Of a stretch of 49,621 nt of DNA, positions 31,841 to 44,849 are shown piece after piece; within the stretch, counting starts at the first letter, position 1; every line of letters begins with the position of its first letter. This DNA comes from Chytridium lagenaria (lineage: Eukaryota; Chytridiomycota; Chytridiomycetes; Chytridiales; Chytridiaceae), in assembly GCA_025449115.1 (NCBI GenBank), contig JAHLKC010000202.1, positions 1 to 49,621 on the forward strand, read 5' to 3'. Below the pieces are notes generated by a model. That model was not told where the DNA came from and did not search any database. It was given only the letters and a program-made list of their open reading frames with translations. A program made the position numbers and the translations under genes.

Positions 31841-33948
31841 TGTTTAATAAAAGGTCTAACTTTGATGGTTACCATGTTCCAATTTTTAAAAGTTATAAGC
31901 GTTGGTGAGGAGGAAGATAGCTCAACTTGAGCGTGGCATAAGGTTGTCCGAACTGTTGTTCTTCTCAGCTTTTTTACAGAGAAAAAACATTTGTCTTGCG
32001 CATTGTTACTTCTTGATGTCATTTTTATAGAGAAAAGCATTTTTAAATATGCATTGAGCTTGAAGTAATTGCGGGTGCATCTCTTTTTTTTGTTATATGC
32101 TGTGGTTATGTATAGCAACGTTTAGAAGTGTTAGCAATCATTTCTTTATGCGGTCAAGTCCAGAGCATTAGAGAGCATTCCATTATTGATAATGGCTTGG
32201 GTCTGGTGTAGGTCAGCACATATTGAGTGTCCAGAGAGATAGATAGTGTGTTGGGCAACTACTGTGGTCCTTGCGAAGTTGAAGACAACGATGACCATTA
32301 AGCTTGGCCCAAGCTCCTCTGTTATCTCTGTGTATGTTGATTGGATGTTCTTTAAGTTAAAAGTTTTGAGGCAGTCGTAAACAGGAGCTAAACAAGTGTG
32401 TTAAAATTGCTGTGAACAGATTAGCTAACCTCGACTTGCGAAAGATGCGAACTGAAGCTTATTTAATCATAATAGAATCACCACGGTTTCTATGCCCTTT
32501 ACCTTAATCTACAATACCAACTGAAGAGGGAAGATATAACCGGGAGACTTCAAGGAAATTGAACAGCAAACATCACATATACTGAAAATTCTTAAACTGT
32601 TGATTTCTATATTCAAGTCCACTTCGGCGTTTGCACACACTCCTCAAATCTCAATAAATTCCCTCTTAACCCTCCCTCATACTATGAGCGGAAGAGAGTA
32701 AGCAATGGAGAATAACTAGAAACCTTCAAAAAAACATCGTCCGGAAGTGAAACACATTAGAAAAAGGCCATAATATTAGTGGAGCTTGTCCATCATCTCG
32801 TCCATTCAAGCTTTAAATCTGGTTATCGTTCAAATGGTCTTGACACCCAAAGAACAGATTCTTTCCATCTCGCAACATGGACATGCGTAACAATTTTGGT
32901 AGACTAAAGCTCCCCTTCACCACGCATAGCCTATTTTAAACTTTCACAAAGCTTTTTGCATTAATGGGGCATTTGCAGAAACTTTAAGGTCCTCGCTCAA
33001 GTCGTTTATGCGCATAAGGCAGGACCCATCCCCATCCGTCCATCCCATGAATATCCAGAATGAAGTAGTCACATCATCACCATCATTATCGTCGACAATA
33101 ACATCATATCACCACTGCAATCATCCATTGTCCACCATCCCATCGCACTTAGCCAAGGACAAGTGAGAGAAAAAACAAAAGACACAGAACTTGTCTGTTC
33201 CTTGATACAAGATTCTGACAATTTCATTTCCAAAATGAATTAATATGTAAACAAAAAAATTGATATTTATTTACTTATGACTAGACACACAAACCCCTTG
33301 AAATTTCAAAGCGCTGGCGTTGGCTTAAAGGCTAAGGATTCATTGAACAATTAATAAAAAGATGAACGAACGTGTAGACGAACGTTCGTGACAAACTGCT
33401 TATGCGTAAAGGTTGCTGCGTGCTTTTTAAAGAGCATTTGATAGTCAATACGTGCTAGTTTTATTCCGCACTTCTCTTTACTTTCGCTGTGTACTAAAGA
33501 CATATTGCGGAAATCATCCTCTACAACGTCATTGTATACTTTAACCAAGTGAAATAAATACTTGGCGTTGAACGCACAAAGAACGGCGAACGAAACCAAC
33601 TCGTCGGCGCGTCACTTACGACGGCCAATAATTGGGTGACTGGCGAAGACATCGTCCTCAATAATTAATTAAATATGAAATTGTCAGATTTCACTAAGTC
33701 AGCCAAAATGCAAAAAACTTAGAGACACATTTCTGAGAATCGAGCCTCTTCAAAGGAAAGGGAAGGAAGACCGATACAATCAAATCTCAAAGACAGGCCA
33801 GAGAGACCATCCTTTTCGCATCTTTAACCTTTCGTCGTGTGTTAAAGGTTGCTACGAAAAAAAAGGGTTGGCAGTACTTTAATACTCGGGAGGTGGTCGA
33901 GCTGCACCTTAATACAAAGCTCTACACATACAACACGGAACAACCGTC
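31841..33948. other. Intergenic stretch, boundary between mobile-rich and gene-dense parts
   Basis: No gene is supported. A minus-strand frame of about 80 codons at 33351-33599 has protein-like composition (NAKYLFHLVKVYNDVVEDDF) but begins at TTG and has no partner exons. The rest is AT-rich without repeats of note. Confidence 0.4.
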
Positions 33949-35790
33949 ATGGCCGAAGTCAATCCCTTTGCCGTTCATCTCTTGCGGAGAGATGATGAGG
34001 ACGGCGAGGACGAAAAGAAGTCTGATTCCGATTCATCCTCCTCTTCTACAAAGTCCAGCCTCCTCCTCCTCCTCCATCCCCTCCGAATGTCTTCCCCTCG
34101 ACCACACCACCATCTGCGCACCCTGGACTAAAGGGTACTACATCAACGCAACGGCCGTCACAGAAGTTTATTCCGTGTGGCTAAAAAAGACTTACGGTTC
34201 AGGATCCGCCCATCTCGTTCCTAAAATCACTACACCTCTTGAATGGGAAAGTTTGTTGAGAGAAACAACTGCATCCGGACCAGTTCTTGAATCCATGCTG
34301 TCGACTTACTTGCGTTGCGATTCATACCAGGGTCAACCAATACAGTATTATCGGACATTTGCTTGCTTGAAGGATGTATTTGGGGTGTCAGCGAGATGTA
34401 ATGAGATTGCGGGAGTGCATGTGCCTGGGTCGGAGCAGAAAAAGAAGTTGGGAGAGACGGAGGGGAAGATCTTTGGGAGCAAGGCGAGAAGGCCAAAGCA
34501 TCGAAAGGCCAAGGAGCTAGTGAGAAGGGAGGAGGATAAGGATGATAGTAAAGACGAAAAGGATGACAAGAAGGACGACGAGAAAAAGGACGATGAGAAG
34601 AAGGACGATGAGAAGAAGGATGATAAAGAAGGCGCAAAGAAGGAGGATAAAGAAGATAAGGACGATAAAAAGGACGGTAAAGAGGACGACAAGAAGGATG
34701 CTAAAAAGGACGACAAGGAAGACAAAAAGGGCGACAAAAAGTCTGATGCTAAAAAGAAGGACGATGGCAAACCTAAACAAACGCATCTCTGTCGTTCAAC
34801 CTGCACTCAACTCAGTCGCGCTATAGTGGCGCTTGTCGATAGTCCGTCAAGGTGTCCTCGGATAAATTACCTTCAGCACTACGATAAATCCGTAGACGCT
34901 AAGCTTATCACGGATCGTAGAGAATGGTTCAAGACTGCCCAAGACACGTGCAAACAAATTATTCTTGAGACTGGACATCAGGAGAAGGGTTGCACTCATG
35001 GACTTGGCATTGATAACCATTCTTGTGGTATGTTATACTTTTGTTGCATATTTCTTTTCCTTATTTTCTTTTTACTCTGCTACCTTAACCATTTCTACCA
35101 TCACCTCTAACAAATTCTTTCCCTCAACTTATAAAGGCTTCGCTGGTGACATGCCTGCAGCCCGCGCATACTGCCAACACTACAACTTCCACCCAGAATG
35201 CTGCAAACAACTCCCAAACCGCATGGACGTTGACCCCTCAGCCACCTCCCTCCGCGCTTCCCTCCGTGCCGCCTTCCGCAACGAAGGTCTTAACTTTGAT
35301 CGTTTCGTGGCAAACGGTATCCGTAAAGGTGCTAGCAATAGTGTTGGTGGAAGCACCGCTCCTTCACGCTCTACAAGCGCTCCACCACCCGCTTCAACCA
35401 CCGCGGCACCCGCACCGGGAATCAACTCAACCGTCATCATTGCTGTAGGTGCAGTGCTGGGTCTAATCATCATCATCGCTATCATCACCAGGTGTCATCG
35501 CGTATCTCCGTAACCGTAAAGAAACATCAAGACGTAAAGTTTTTAAGAAGAACACGGTCGGCCTTGCGGGCGTTTCTGGAGCCGGTGCAGGCGCTGGAGC
35601 TGATAAGCATGAAACCAAGTACAAGGTGCTTCACGATTACGAATCCAATCTTCCCGATGAGATTGAATTGAGGGCGGGTGATTATGTGGATGTGCATGCG
35701 ACTTACGATGACGGGTGGGGAAGAGGCACAAATTTGAGTACAGGGAAGACGGGAGTGTTCCCTATGCAGTGCTTCTTGGATGTGTCATAA
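33949..35790 (+). CDS. Membrane protein with Cys-rich ectodomain, Lys/Asp-rich repeat and C-terminal SH3 domain
   Basis: The likely start, ATG 33949 (MAEVNPFAVHLLRRDDEDG), must shift frame near 34060 to reach the main frame; no clear signal peptide was found, so the true 5' end may differ. The ectodomain has cysteines around CLPLDHTTICAPWTKGYYIN and further to CNEIAGVHVPG, then a low-complexity KDDEKKDDEKK stretch (34530-34770), then a second Cys-rich part (LCRSTCTQLSRA, GCTHGLGIDNHSCG). An intron at 35028-35136 keeps phase. A Ser/Pro/Thr-rich stalk leads to one membrane segment (VIIAVGAVLGLIIII, about 35430-35480). After one extra base near 35490 the frame continues to an SH3 domain: KYKVLHDYES, DEIELRAGDYVDV, DDGWGRG, GVFPMQCF, ending at TAA 35790. 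SH3 tails bind proline-rich partners, often in cortical actin or wall sensing. The two shifts look like indel errors. Confidence 0.75.
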
Positions 35791-36675
35791 GCCTATTCCC
35801 CCCCATTCGTACATTTTGATACTCCTCTTTTAATTGTTTTATCGTGTCTTTTTACTTTTGCTTGTGGCGGAGAGGTTGGCGTATTTGTGCATAGAGGCTC
35901 GCCATGTTGTTTAGTCTTACATCCCCCCTTACTCACTTTTCTTTTTACCCAAAATTTCCCGCAAACGTCTCCTACTTTATTTCTGTCATGTCGGTCTTGC
36001 TGCTCACAACCTCTTGTTGTACTTTCTGCAGAGTCGTGGCCTCAAGCATCCCTTATTTTTCTCACTTGTAACTTCTTCTTTTCTTTTTTTTACTGTCTCT
36101 TACCCTCCCACCCTCTTCGGTTTTTACTAGAATTATCATTTGCTTTTTCATGGTTGTTTTTTCTTTACCCCTGTTTGTTTTAATTGTACTTTTTCCGAAA
36201 ATGTTTTACTACATGCGTTACAAAGTTCTTTGTGTATTGTGTTTGATTTTTTGTGCGAAGGACGCTCGTGGGTCTTGCTTTGGAAAGATCCCTCGATGTC
36301 AATTGACATTCCGACAAAAGAAACTATTTATGAGTTCTGGATATATTTACGAATATGGCCAAATCAAGCGCGTGGTCGCGATAAAAATGGGATGAAGGTG
36401 AAAAGGTAAAGGCAAACGCCAGAAAAAGCGTGACACTTGTATGCAAACTGACTAAAGACCTGACTTCAACCTGTGACGATACCCCTCGACAATCTCAGAA
36501 TTGATGTATTTTTATTTTTTTTCATTACTTTATATAAGGTCTTTATTATTTAGCCAAAGAAAATAAATGAGGTTAAAAAACAAACAAACTAATTGCGAAA
36601 AGAACACATTCGGTCACGCCGAATAGCAAGCAAGTAAACAAAAACAAGTTGGGACGAGTCAAAAGGTAGTAAGGT
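35791..36675. other. Intergenic region between convergent genes
   Basis: 3' flanks of the SH3 gene (plus) and the Ede1-like gene (minus). T-rich, with short chance frames only. No RNA gene or repeat is recognised. Confidence 0.5.
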
Positions 36676-39600
36676 TCACTCCTTTGCCGCCTCAGTGATA
36701 ACATCTACTTCTTCCAAATTCTTACTATCGTCAACAGTCTCAACATTTGTAGAGCTGTCAACCGCCGCAACATCCCTCTTCTCCTCAACTCCATCAGCAG
36801 GTGTTTCTTCAACCTGAACCTCCCTCACCTCCCCGACTTCGGCAACATCATGCACCTCCTCATTCTGCTTCTCTAAAGCATCATCTATTGTCACAACCTC
36901 AACGCTTAAGACATCCGGGAGCCTCTAAAGCAACAACATCATTTACAGCCTCACTCAACCCCTCGACGGCAACAACTTCCTTCACTTCTTCCATCACATC
37001 TACCCCTTCCTCTATAACAGGGGCCGCGGCCGGTGCAACCTCCTTAACCAGCTCCTCCTCCAAAACAGGCGCTGCCGCTAGCGCACCGTCCTTCATCTCC
37101 TCCTCCACCACGGCAGGCACCGCCGCTGGCGCACTGTCCTTAACCTCCCCCTCCTCTGCGGCAGTCTCCGTAGCTTGCACACTCTCCTTAACCTCTACCC
37201 CCCAAACAAATCCTTCCCCCCGAACGCCTCCTCAAACGAATTTCCCGTTCCCCGTTCCGTCTCCACTTCCCCCAAACGCCTCATCAAAATCAAAAGTCAT
37301 CTCAGCCCCCGTCGCAACACTCTCCCCAAACGTCCCAAAGTCCGCCGCAAATGGATCAAAAGCAGGTGCGGGTGCTGCGGCTGACGGGGATGTGGGTGAT
37401 GGAATATTGGCGGGTGCCGAGAACGCTGCATCGAAATCAAAAGCGTCGGTTTTACAGGTTCAACGGGAGGGACGGCGGAAAAGGCGGCTGTGAAGTCTAC
37501 ATCGTCAAAAGTGGGGGCGCGACCTTTGCTTCAGGGTTGGAAACAACGACTGCCTCAGGCTTAGGATCAGATCTGTCACATCGGGCATAGAAGCCAATCC
37601 TCCGTCAGCAGAATCCCGCTCCCACTCGCAACCGATATAGGTCTTTTCGGTTTAGTTGACAGAGGCGGAAGTTCCGGAGGGGGGACAGTCGACGACGCTG
37701 ATCCCGGGTGCGGCGATGAAGCGGAGGGAAGAGGTCGCGAGGGTTTAGTTGATAGCGGAGGCATGGGAGGCGGTGCAATTTCGGTTTTAGGTGTAGCAGG
37801 GGTCTCGACGACGACAGGATTTATAGGGATATTGGCAAAGGCATCGTCAAATCCGAACGGGTCAGGAGCTTGCGATTGGGTTGCGACGGATAGGCTGGGA
37901 GTTTGAGTGAGAGTGGAAGGGGTTGTAGGATCCTGTGGTGTAGATGACGGGAATTCGACGCCTGCGAATGCGTCGAACGCGGATGGAGTAGCAGCTCTCG
38001 CACTGATGGGCTGTTGCTGTGGAGATGACATGGGGCTCGCTGGGACTGCGAAGGGGTCGGTGGTGTTGGATGCCGGGCTGCTAAGTTTGAATGGGTCTTC
38101 TTCGGGAATCGGAGCAGGGGTAGGAGTAGCAGGTGTAGGAGTTGACACGACTCCCGCCGTCGGCGACACAACAGCAGCAGCGGCAGCAGCATTTCTAGAA
38201 GCAGGAGGAGGGGGCGCTGGAGGACGCTTTGAGCCACCGTCACTACGAAGAGAATGCGCCGAAGCCGATTTGTTGCGATCCAACGCCCTCTCCGAAGAAG
38301 CAGCACCCAGAGGCCTAGCCGAGACGGGAGCCGCAGCAGCGAGTGCGACAAGCCTCTTCTTCTCATTTTCCACCACCTCTTGCTGCTCGACCTTGATTTG
38401 CTGGTACTCGGCCTCAGCGGCAGTAAGAACTTGCCGATTCACGTTTAAAACGTTTGTCTGTCTCTTCAGCTCAGCTTGCACTGTTTTCAACTCAGGCCTC
38501 ATGCGATCAATTTCCGAACGGTAACGATCAGCTGTGGTAGTCACTTGCTCAAGCTCCTTTCGAATAGACTCAACCATCTCCTTGCACGACAATATCGCGT
38601 CAGTAATTTCGCGACGCCGATCCTGACGTTCTCCCAAAAGACGTCTGGCTTCCGTAAGTTCCGCCATAACGGATTGAAGTACAACATTCTCCCGCTTTAA
38701 AGCATCCTCGGTTTCCTTGAACATGCGGACCTCGGCATCGTATTCAGCTTGGATTTGAGCGAAACGGGTGTTGAGATCTTGCTTCTTCTTGGCGAGGGCT
38801 GCAGATTCGGATTCGTAGTTGGCGCGACGGGTTTTGAGGGATTCCTGAAGAGGAGCAAGGGCTGAAAGCTCCTTTTCCAGAATCGCCACTTGAGCTTTTG
38901 CCCGCTCGAGATCAGCAGTGCGGTCGTCAGAAAGAAGGTTACCGGAGCTTCCAAAGCCGCCAGCTAAAGTCGTCATTCTTCTTGATAGATCTCCTACAGC
39001 TTCATTAAAAAGGTGTGAATTTTTGGAACTAATCGGAAATAGATAACACGTATTAGAAAACTCACGTCGCGATTCTGGGACAGGAGGAGGCATCTTCTTT
39101 GGCGACAACATTGTAGGCGGCAAGGGCGGCGGTATGGCTGTCGCAATGGGAGCTTTCGCGTTATCCCCAAATGCGTCCGACAATCCAAATGGATCTGCCT
39201 CTGGCGCAGCAAACCGGTGCCGGCGCCGACGGAGCAAAAGAAGGCTGCGGCATAGCTGAAGTCGGCGATGCTGTAAATCGTTGCCCTCATACGAGAAGGA
39301 CGTACCCATAGACGGCGAACGAAGGGAAGGTGCCCCAATAACGGTTGCTCTGGAAGAGAGAGATGAGGATGGAGAGGCGGCTGGTGCCTGGGGGCGAAGA
39401 CGTGGCGGAATAAGAGCGGAGGGAAGGGTGTCTGGCAGGGCTTGTCCAGAAAGAACGGATTTGATGAGGTAATAAGCGACAGCAAATTCTTCTTTTGAGA
39501 GCTTCCCAGACTTTGTAATGTTTGAAAGGTCCCTAGAATAGCACATTAAATATACACGACAAATAATTGGGGAATAAACGGATACATGAATCTTACCAAA

Positions 39601-41361
39601 TCTTTGCAAGGATGCTTTGTTCCAGGTTTGACTTTAGAAAAAAGCCATAACTGTCTTCTCCACTAAGATATCCGCGCTTATTCACATCCAGCTGGTCAAA
39701 GAACTGAAACGCCATTGTCCGATCCTCCTCCTTGACGCTCCACTCCTGAGACGACGCTAATGCACTTAAAGCTTGTGCGTTCAGTCCGCCAATTGCAGGA
39801 GCTCCAGTTGATCCTCCCCGTCCCATCATAAGCGTTCTTCGGCGGTCAACAGGGGGCGACCCAGAGCTCGGAGGTGGGGGAAGCAACGGCATTCCAGTTG
39901 GTTGTGACTGCTGGGGTTGCAAGAGCTGTCTCGAAGGGGTAGAATCCGTTGATAATGATATTTTCATGGACGGAGAGTTGGTATTTGTCCTTGTGCCGAG
40001 TTCGGGAGTGGTAATGTCGGGCTTGAAGCCGAGGATGGAGGAGCAGAGACGGTTTCGGTGGCAGAGGAAATGGCGGTCCAAAGACCGGGAGGAACGAAAG
40101 CCGGGACTGTTTGAAGAACACCCGTCTTCACCTTGAAAATAATGTACATAGCAGCGAAAAACTGGTTCATGTTTAGCTTCATGGTTCCTGCAGCATCAAC
40201 GAGCATCCTATTTTCTTGCATGAGTTTATGTGAACGTAAGAATAAAAGGTTCTCACCATATTTTTCCAAGAGTTTCCAGGGGAAGATCAGACTTTAGAAA
40301 CAGCTCTTTAGCCGCATCACCTAGAACAAATAAAAAAGATAAATATGAAAGCTCACAGGTACAATGGAAAATGATATTAACAAATATACAGGTCAAACTT
40401 ACCGGTGACAAAACCATCGACGGGATTGCAGCTTGCGAAGGCAGCAGAAAACCGATCAATCTCTGCTTGTGTTAAAGAGAGCGACGACGAGGTTCCTGAA
40501 GATCCTGTGCTCTGCGCTGAAATGGGCGCTATGCTTCGAGATCCAGTATGCTGCATAGAGATTGGAGCAGCGGGAGCCGGCGTCGCAGGTGATGCGCTTC
40601 CCAAGGGTTGCTGTTGCCCACCAATCGAAATGCCTTCAAAGATGGGTAATGGTGTCTCTAGCAAAGCGAAAACATTAGAACGTGAAAGCAGAAAGGCGAT
40701 GGAATCAAAGAGATCATTTCGCTGTAAATACTCACTGGTGGCAAGAAATTGGATGCTGACGGGCTTCTGGTGTTGACAAAGGGCGATGAGCTTGGCGATC
40801 TTGAAAAATGCGGGGGGTCTCAAGCCATCGGGATCTGGAGTAGCTTGCTGCCAGATCTAGTCAACGGGTACAACATAAGTACTCATAGCGTTGGAAATGT
40901 TTAATGCCACAGAACTCACCTCTGAAAGCATGTTTTGTGGAAGCTTTGAGTTTAGTAGAAAGGGAACGGCTTTTTAACGGGGATCACTCCCTGACCGTCT
41001 TCATCGGCGATTTGAAATAACCTCGCAAAGGCAATGGCCTCTTCTTGGGTAATCGGGAGGCCATGTGTTTCGCCTGAGGATGATGACGAGGTTATAGGTG
41101 TCATGAGTTGAGTGAATGCGGATAATGACATTGGGTCAGCATTTGGGAGTAAAGACACAGAGGGCATAAATAAAACAGATATACAAGTTTAAATAGGATG
41201 CAGCGATGAGATGTATTTAAGGAAAGATAGGTCTCCAGTGTGCAGAAGAATGTCGAAGGGAGAATGGAGATATAAAAGCTGTCGGCTTTAAGTACTCTAC
41301 CTTGTATCGGTGCAGCGACCGGAGCAGCAGCGGTTTTGGCCAGCGGATCAAATAAATCCAT
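36676..41361 (-). CDS. Ede1/Eps15-like endocytic scaffold with EH domains and coiled coil
   Basis: Early endocytic adaptor: EH domains bind NPF motifs of cargo adaptors, and the coiled coil builds the scaffold at the plasma membrane. Start is ATG 41361 (MDLFDPLAKTAAAP). First EH domain 41070-40760 (ITQEEAIAFARLFQIADEDG, then IWQQATPDPDGLRPPAFFKI). Second 40470-40130 (LTQAEIDRFSAAFASCNPVD, LFLKSDLPLETLGKIW, NMNQFFAAMYIIF). Third 39750-39440 (VKEEDRTMAFQFFDQLDVNK, SILAKIWDLSNITKSGKLSK, EFAVAYYLIKSVL). Then Pro-rich linker, a coiled coil (about 38940-38350), and an Ala/Pro-rich tail with DPF and F-D-x-A-F motifs (DPFGFDDAF, DPFAVP). The tail continues in shifted frames with acidic repeats (VEEEMKDGALAAAP) to a TGA at 36676. 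Introns are short and phase-correct. At least six single-base frame breaks occur (for example near 40970, 40020, 39270, 39230, 37520, 37250), several in homopolymers. Confidence 0.88.
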
Positions 41362-42292
41362 GGCGTTGGAAAAGTCCCTTTGACGCGATGGATGGAAAGG
41401 GTGGAAGTTGGTTCGCAGCACGCACGATCAGCCTTTGATACCGTTTGACTACACAAATTTTGTCGTTACCACCCCTACCTCAATATTCCATCCACCCCCT
41501 CTCCAGCGCACAAGAATACCTCACGTCTTGGGGGTGGGAGCACAACAAGGGTATCTTTTCTGGGAACAGCAACGGCGCCTCGCGTTCAGACGAAGATCTT
41601 GTCCTCATCATGTCCATAATTGATGGATTGCCTGTTTTTCGAGTCATTGAAGTTTTGGAGTTGATGGACTGAAGGATGCTTGCTCCTCACGATGCCATTT
41701 TCAGTATATGAGAACTAGAAAGAAGGATCTGGATTACTACGCGCTCAGTTATTTGTGACCTTATATTGCAGGGAAAAGAGTCTCGACCCCTCATACTCTT
41801 GTTAATTGCCCGTTCCGTTGCAGCAAAATGCAATATTCCACCAGGGTGCATTATAAAAAATAAACATTGGCCTTAGTCATCGCCTTAGTCATCGCCAAAG
41901 TATCGTGCTGTATACCGATGAACCCGATGATTTTAGAGAAATAAACACGATTTAGAGTGCGCCTTCTCTTTAGGGCCAGAAATTCTCAAATCCCTGTCTG
42001 TCGTTTGGGTACTGATCCGCCTTTCCTTCGACTAACTCCTTCCGTTCAACCTCATCTCTTTTAACCAACCTCTTTCTTTTCATGTGAAAGAACCTGATAT
42101 TCAGTGCGGTGGTGATGGCCAAACGTTTTTTCCATCACCGGTACCCTGGTTACAGAATGTTTCACACGTCCGACACCCTGATTTCCAGCTGTAAAAGAAA
42201 AGAAAAAGAACGAAACCTCACTGCCCCACAGACACCACCATCATTTCTGTGAGGAGGACGGCTTATCGAAACCAGCATTCAAACAACATATT
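41362..42292. promoter_or_regulatory. Shared upstream region of the scaffold gene and the first LRR gene
   Basis: About 930 bp between divergent starts. Pyrimidine-rich tracts lie near 41470-41510. Short frames present are not credible. The repeated ATCGCCTTAGTCATCGCC near 41878-41897 is a two-copy direct repeat (CTTAGTCATCGCC) of unknown meaning. Confidence 0.4.
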
Positions 42293-44429
42293 ATGAGCGA
42301 GGACTGCGCCGCCGTGTTGAGCATGTTCCCTACCATTGACCCTCTTGCCTTTGGACGGGAGGGTTGCTGCAGGGACCCTTCTAGGAGACTGCAGTGCACA
42401 GAGACCGGAAGGCTGAGGACCCTGAAGCTCAAAGGATTCAACCTCGAAGGAGCTCTACCATCTAGTCTAGGACTTCTACCAGAGCTCGTCAACCTGTGGG
42501 TTCCTCTTTGGCTTGTGTTAGCCTTGCCACAGCATTTAACCATTCCGTTTCACACAAAACAGTGATCTCAGCAACAACATGTTTACTGGAGATATGTCGG
42601 TGGGAATCAGCAACTTGACCAAGCTGGAGAGACTGTGAGTACAGTTTGCATCCATCAAGACCACTGACGCGTGCCTCTTCCTTTCTAGGGACCTGAGCAC
42701 GAACCGGTTCAACACTGGCTTAGCCAATCTGTCCTCAGTACTTACAGGCATTCAATACCTGTAAGCAGTTCTCTCACTTGCAGCATTAAAAGCATCTGAC
42801 CACTATGTCCACAGGAATGTAGAAGGAAACCCTTTGCGAGCTCCCATTCCCTATGAAATTGGAAGGTTGAGCAATTTGACGTCACTAAATCTGGGAAGCA
42901 TTGAGGCAACCGGTCTGATACCGGACTCAATAGGAGGCATTCAAGGTCTACAATTCCTTCAAATGGGTCAAAACAACCTCACTGGAGGTATTCCTGCATC
43001 GTTCGCCGGTCTCGGAAACCTTGAGCTGTTGTACGTGAACTTGCTTAGCCGTCATTATGTGCTTCGCACGAAAAATGATTTAATCTTTCTCCTGGGTGCA
43101 GCCATATATACAGAAACAAATTTACCGGCCCTTTACCAACATTCCTTACAAACATGCCAAAGTTGCGCGATTTTCGTGTTGATGGGAACCGGTTTAATGG
43201 ATCATTAAACGAAGTGAATTCGATGTTATCTACGATGGCGATAGTGTATGTTTTTCTTCTGCATTGTGGTTTTTTTTCTTTATTGACGATGTGTTTGTGT
43301 ATACTATGTGTATAGGTACTTGAATGATAATTGCTACACGGACGATTTCAATGCACCAACGCCGGATAATCACTTGTGAGGAATAGGCAATATTTTGTTA
43401 TCTCAACTGAATGTTTTTTAAACTAGCTATCGCCCACAATCTGAAAACTGCGCCGGTTTCCGACCTGACCCCTCCCCTCCTTCGCCCAAACCAAGCCGCG
43501 CAGTGTTAGCTGGCATTCTTGTGGCCAGCGCGGTTCTGCTTACTTCCATACTTGCTCTCGCTCTCTTCCTCCTTAACAGCAGAAAAGCGCGTCTACGTCG
43601 GCTTCGTGCTAAATCACTGAGATATGCTGCTTCCAGTTCCAGCAGCTCACAGCATGGTGGGTCACGCTCGGGAACTCCAGCAGCATCTATTCGGACAACC
43701 GATACGGAAGAGACTATTGGCCTTGCTACACGAACAACTACCGTTTCCTCAGTAGCCACTGATTCTACAAATGCCACAAGAGGCAGCATGTCTCGAACGA
43801 GCTCGAGGTTCCTTACTGTTTCAGAATCAGGCGATGACGTTTCCGTTCTTGCAACGATCTCGTCGTCTCCACCTTCCTCCAGTTGAAAAGCAATCACAGT
43901 CAGGTTTATTTACCAATGCTGTTTCCTCGCCTCCGATTCGCACGTTTTCGACAAGGAGTAGAAGAGACACTACACCAGGATTGTTTCGGGCGCCTTCACA
44001 GACTGCTTCAAATTTCGCGGGAACCGTTGCCGCTGCAGTAGCGGCGGCGGCGGCGGCTGGAAATGCTGAAACGGGGGAGGCGAATAAAGGTGTGATGGTG
44101 GATCCGATGAATCCTGTATCGTGGAGTGTGGAAAAGTGTCAGTCTGGCTTGCAGCCTGCGGATTTTCTGAAGCTATTCTGACAGTATTCAAAGGTTAGGG
44201 GTTTTACGACCTTAAAAGCTGATAATTTCTTACAGAACACGCAGTGGATGGTAGTCGTTTGTTATCTTTCACGTCCGATAAACTCAAGAGGGAGATGGGC
44301 ATTGCCTCGTTTGGGCTTAGGACGTCGCTCGTTGTCGCGATTGATGAATTGCGGATTTCGGAGGAGAGAGCTGTGAGGCGCAGCAGATCTGTGCATGACT
44401 TCCCACTTCCACCTTACAGAGAGCGCTAA
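42293..44429 (+). CDS. LRR-transmembrane-SAM receptor-like protein 1
   Basis: A predicted single-pass surface protein. Exon 1 (MSEDCAAVLSMFPTIDPLAF, cysteine pair GREGCC) is an LRR cap; LRR exons follow (LDLSNNMFTGDMSVGISNLT; LDLSTNRFNTGLANL; NVEGNPLRAPIPYEIGRL; then NLTGGIPASFAGLGNLELL; NKFTGPLPTFLTNMPKL), each intron in phase 2 after the closing leucine. A C-terminal cap (NDNCYTDDFNAPTPDN, ENCAG) precedes the membrane segment (AGILVASAVLLTSILALALF, about 43510-43570), a Ser/Thr-rich tail and a SAM domain at the end (WSVEK, then SVWLAACGFSEAILTVFK in a shifted frame, HAVDGSRLLSFTSDKLKREM). Frames break near 43870 and 44135. No kinase domain. SAM domains usually oligomerise or bind other SAM proteins. 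A signal peptide was not found, so an upstream exon may be missing. Confidence 0.8.
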
Positions 44430-44849
44430 CATCTTATCGCTATGGGATATTTGCAATATTATTTTTGGATTTTTTTTACGACTCGCACCTTCTGGCTTTT
44501 CATACTAAAAGCATGGCTGTCTCGTTCTTTATCTTGGTGATTTTAGGCCCATATATATGCCTTGATGATTTCACATTTTTTTGGTTGTTGTTCATCCTTT
44601 CTGTAAATTGTGTGCTTTCTTATAGTTTTACCCGCTCTACATATTTATTATCAATCGATTTCGTTTATCCGCTCTGGCACTAGTTGTTATTGTTTCGCCT
44701 TTAAAAATTAGCCCCATGCAAAGGGTCCGAGGTCACCTAAACCGAAAAGGCAATTCCGCTTTTTTTTGACTCCACGGACAAAACAGACTGGAGACATCTC
44801 CTCTAACCCCACAGACTCTGTCGGGCATCAGCAGTTGAAAGTCAGAATC
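44430..44849. other. Intergenic region between the two LRR genes
   Basis: T-rich 3' flank of the first LRR gene and 5' flank of the second. No feature is recognised; an upstream in-frame extension of the second gene (from about 44766) begins at a TTG and is not supported. Confidence 0.4.

Noticed and set aside
31696..32118. 140-codon minus-strand frame
   Set aside because: It is antisense to the decayed copy B of the orphan gene; the similarity with copy A follows the plus strand.
34348..34806. Ser/Leu-rich minus-strand frames of 89-152 codons
   Set aside because: They are antisense shadows of the Lys/Asp-rich repeat in the SH3 gene.
36801..37493. 230-codon plus-strand Ser/Thr/Pro-rich frame
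   Set aside because: Antisense to the acidic Ala/Pro-rich tail of the Ede1-like gene, whose DPF and acidic repeats make the minus strand the coding one.
38151..38167. Another copy of the palindrome in the Ede1-like gene
   Set aside because: Only CTCCCGCCGTCGG is shared in part, the second half is not palindromic, and it lies in ordinary coding sequence.
37907..38524. 205-codon plus-strand Gly/Ala-rich frame
   Set aside because: Antisense to the continuous minus-strand coiled-coil and Pro-rich coding region.
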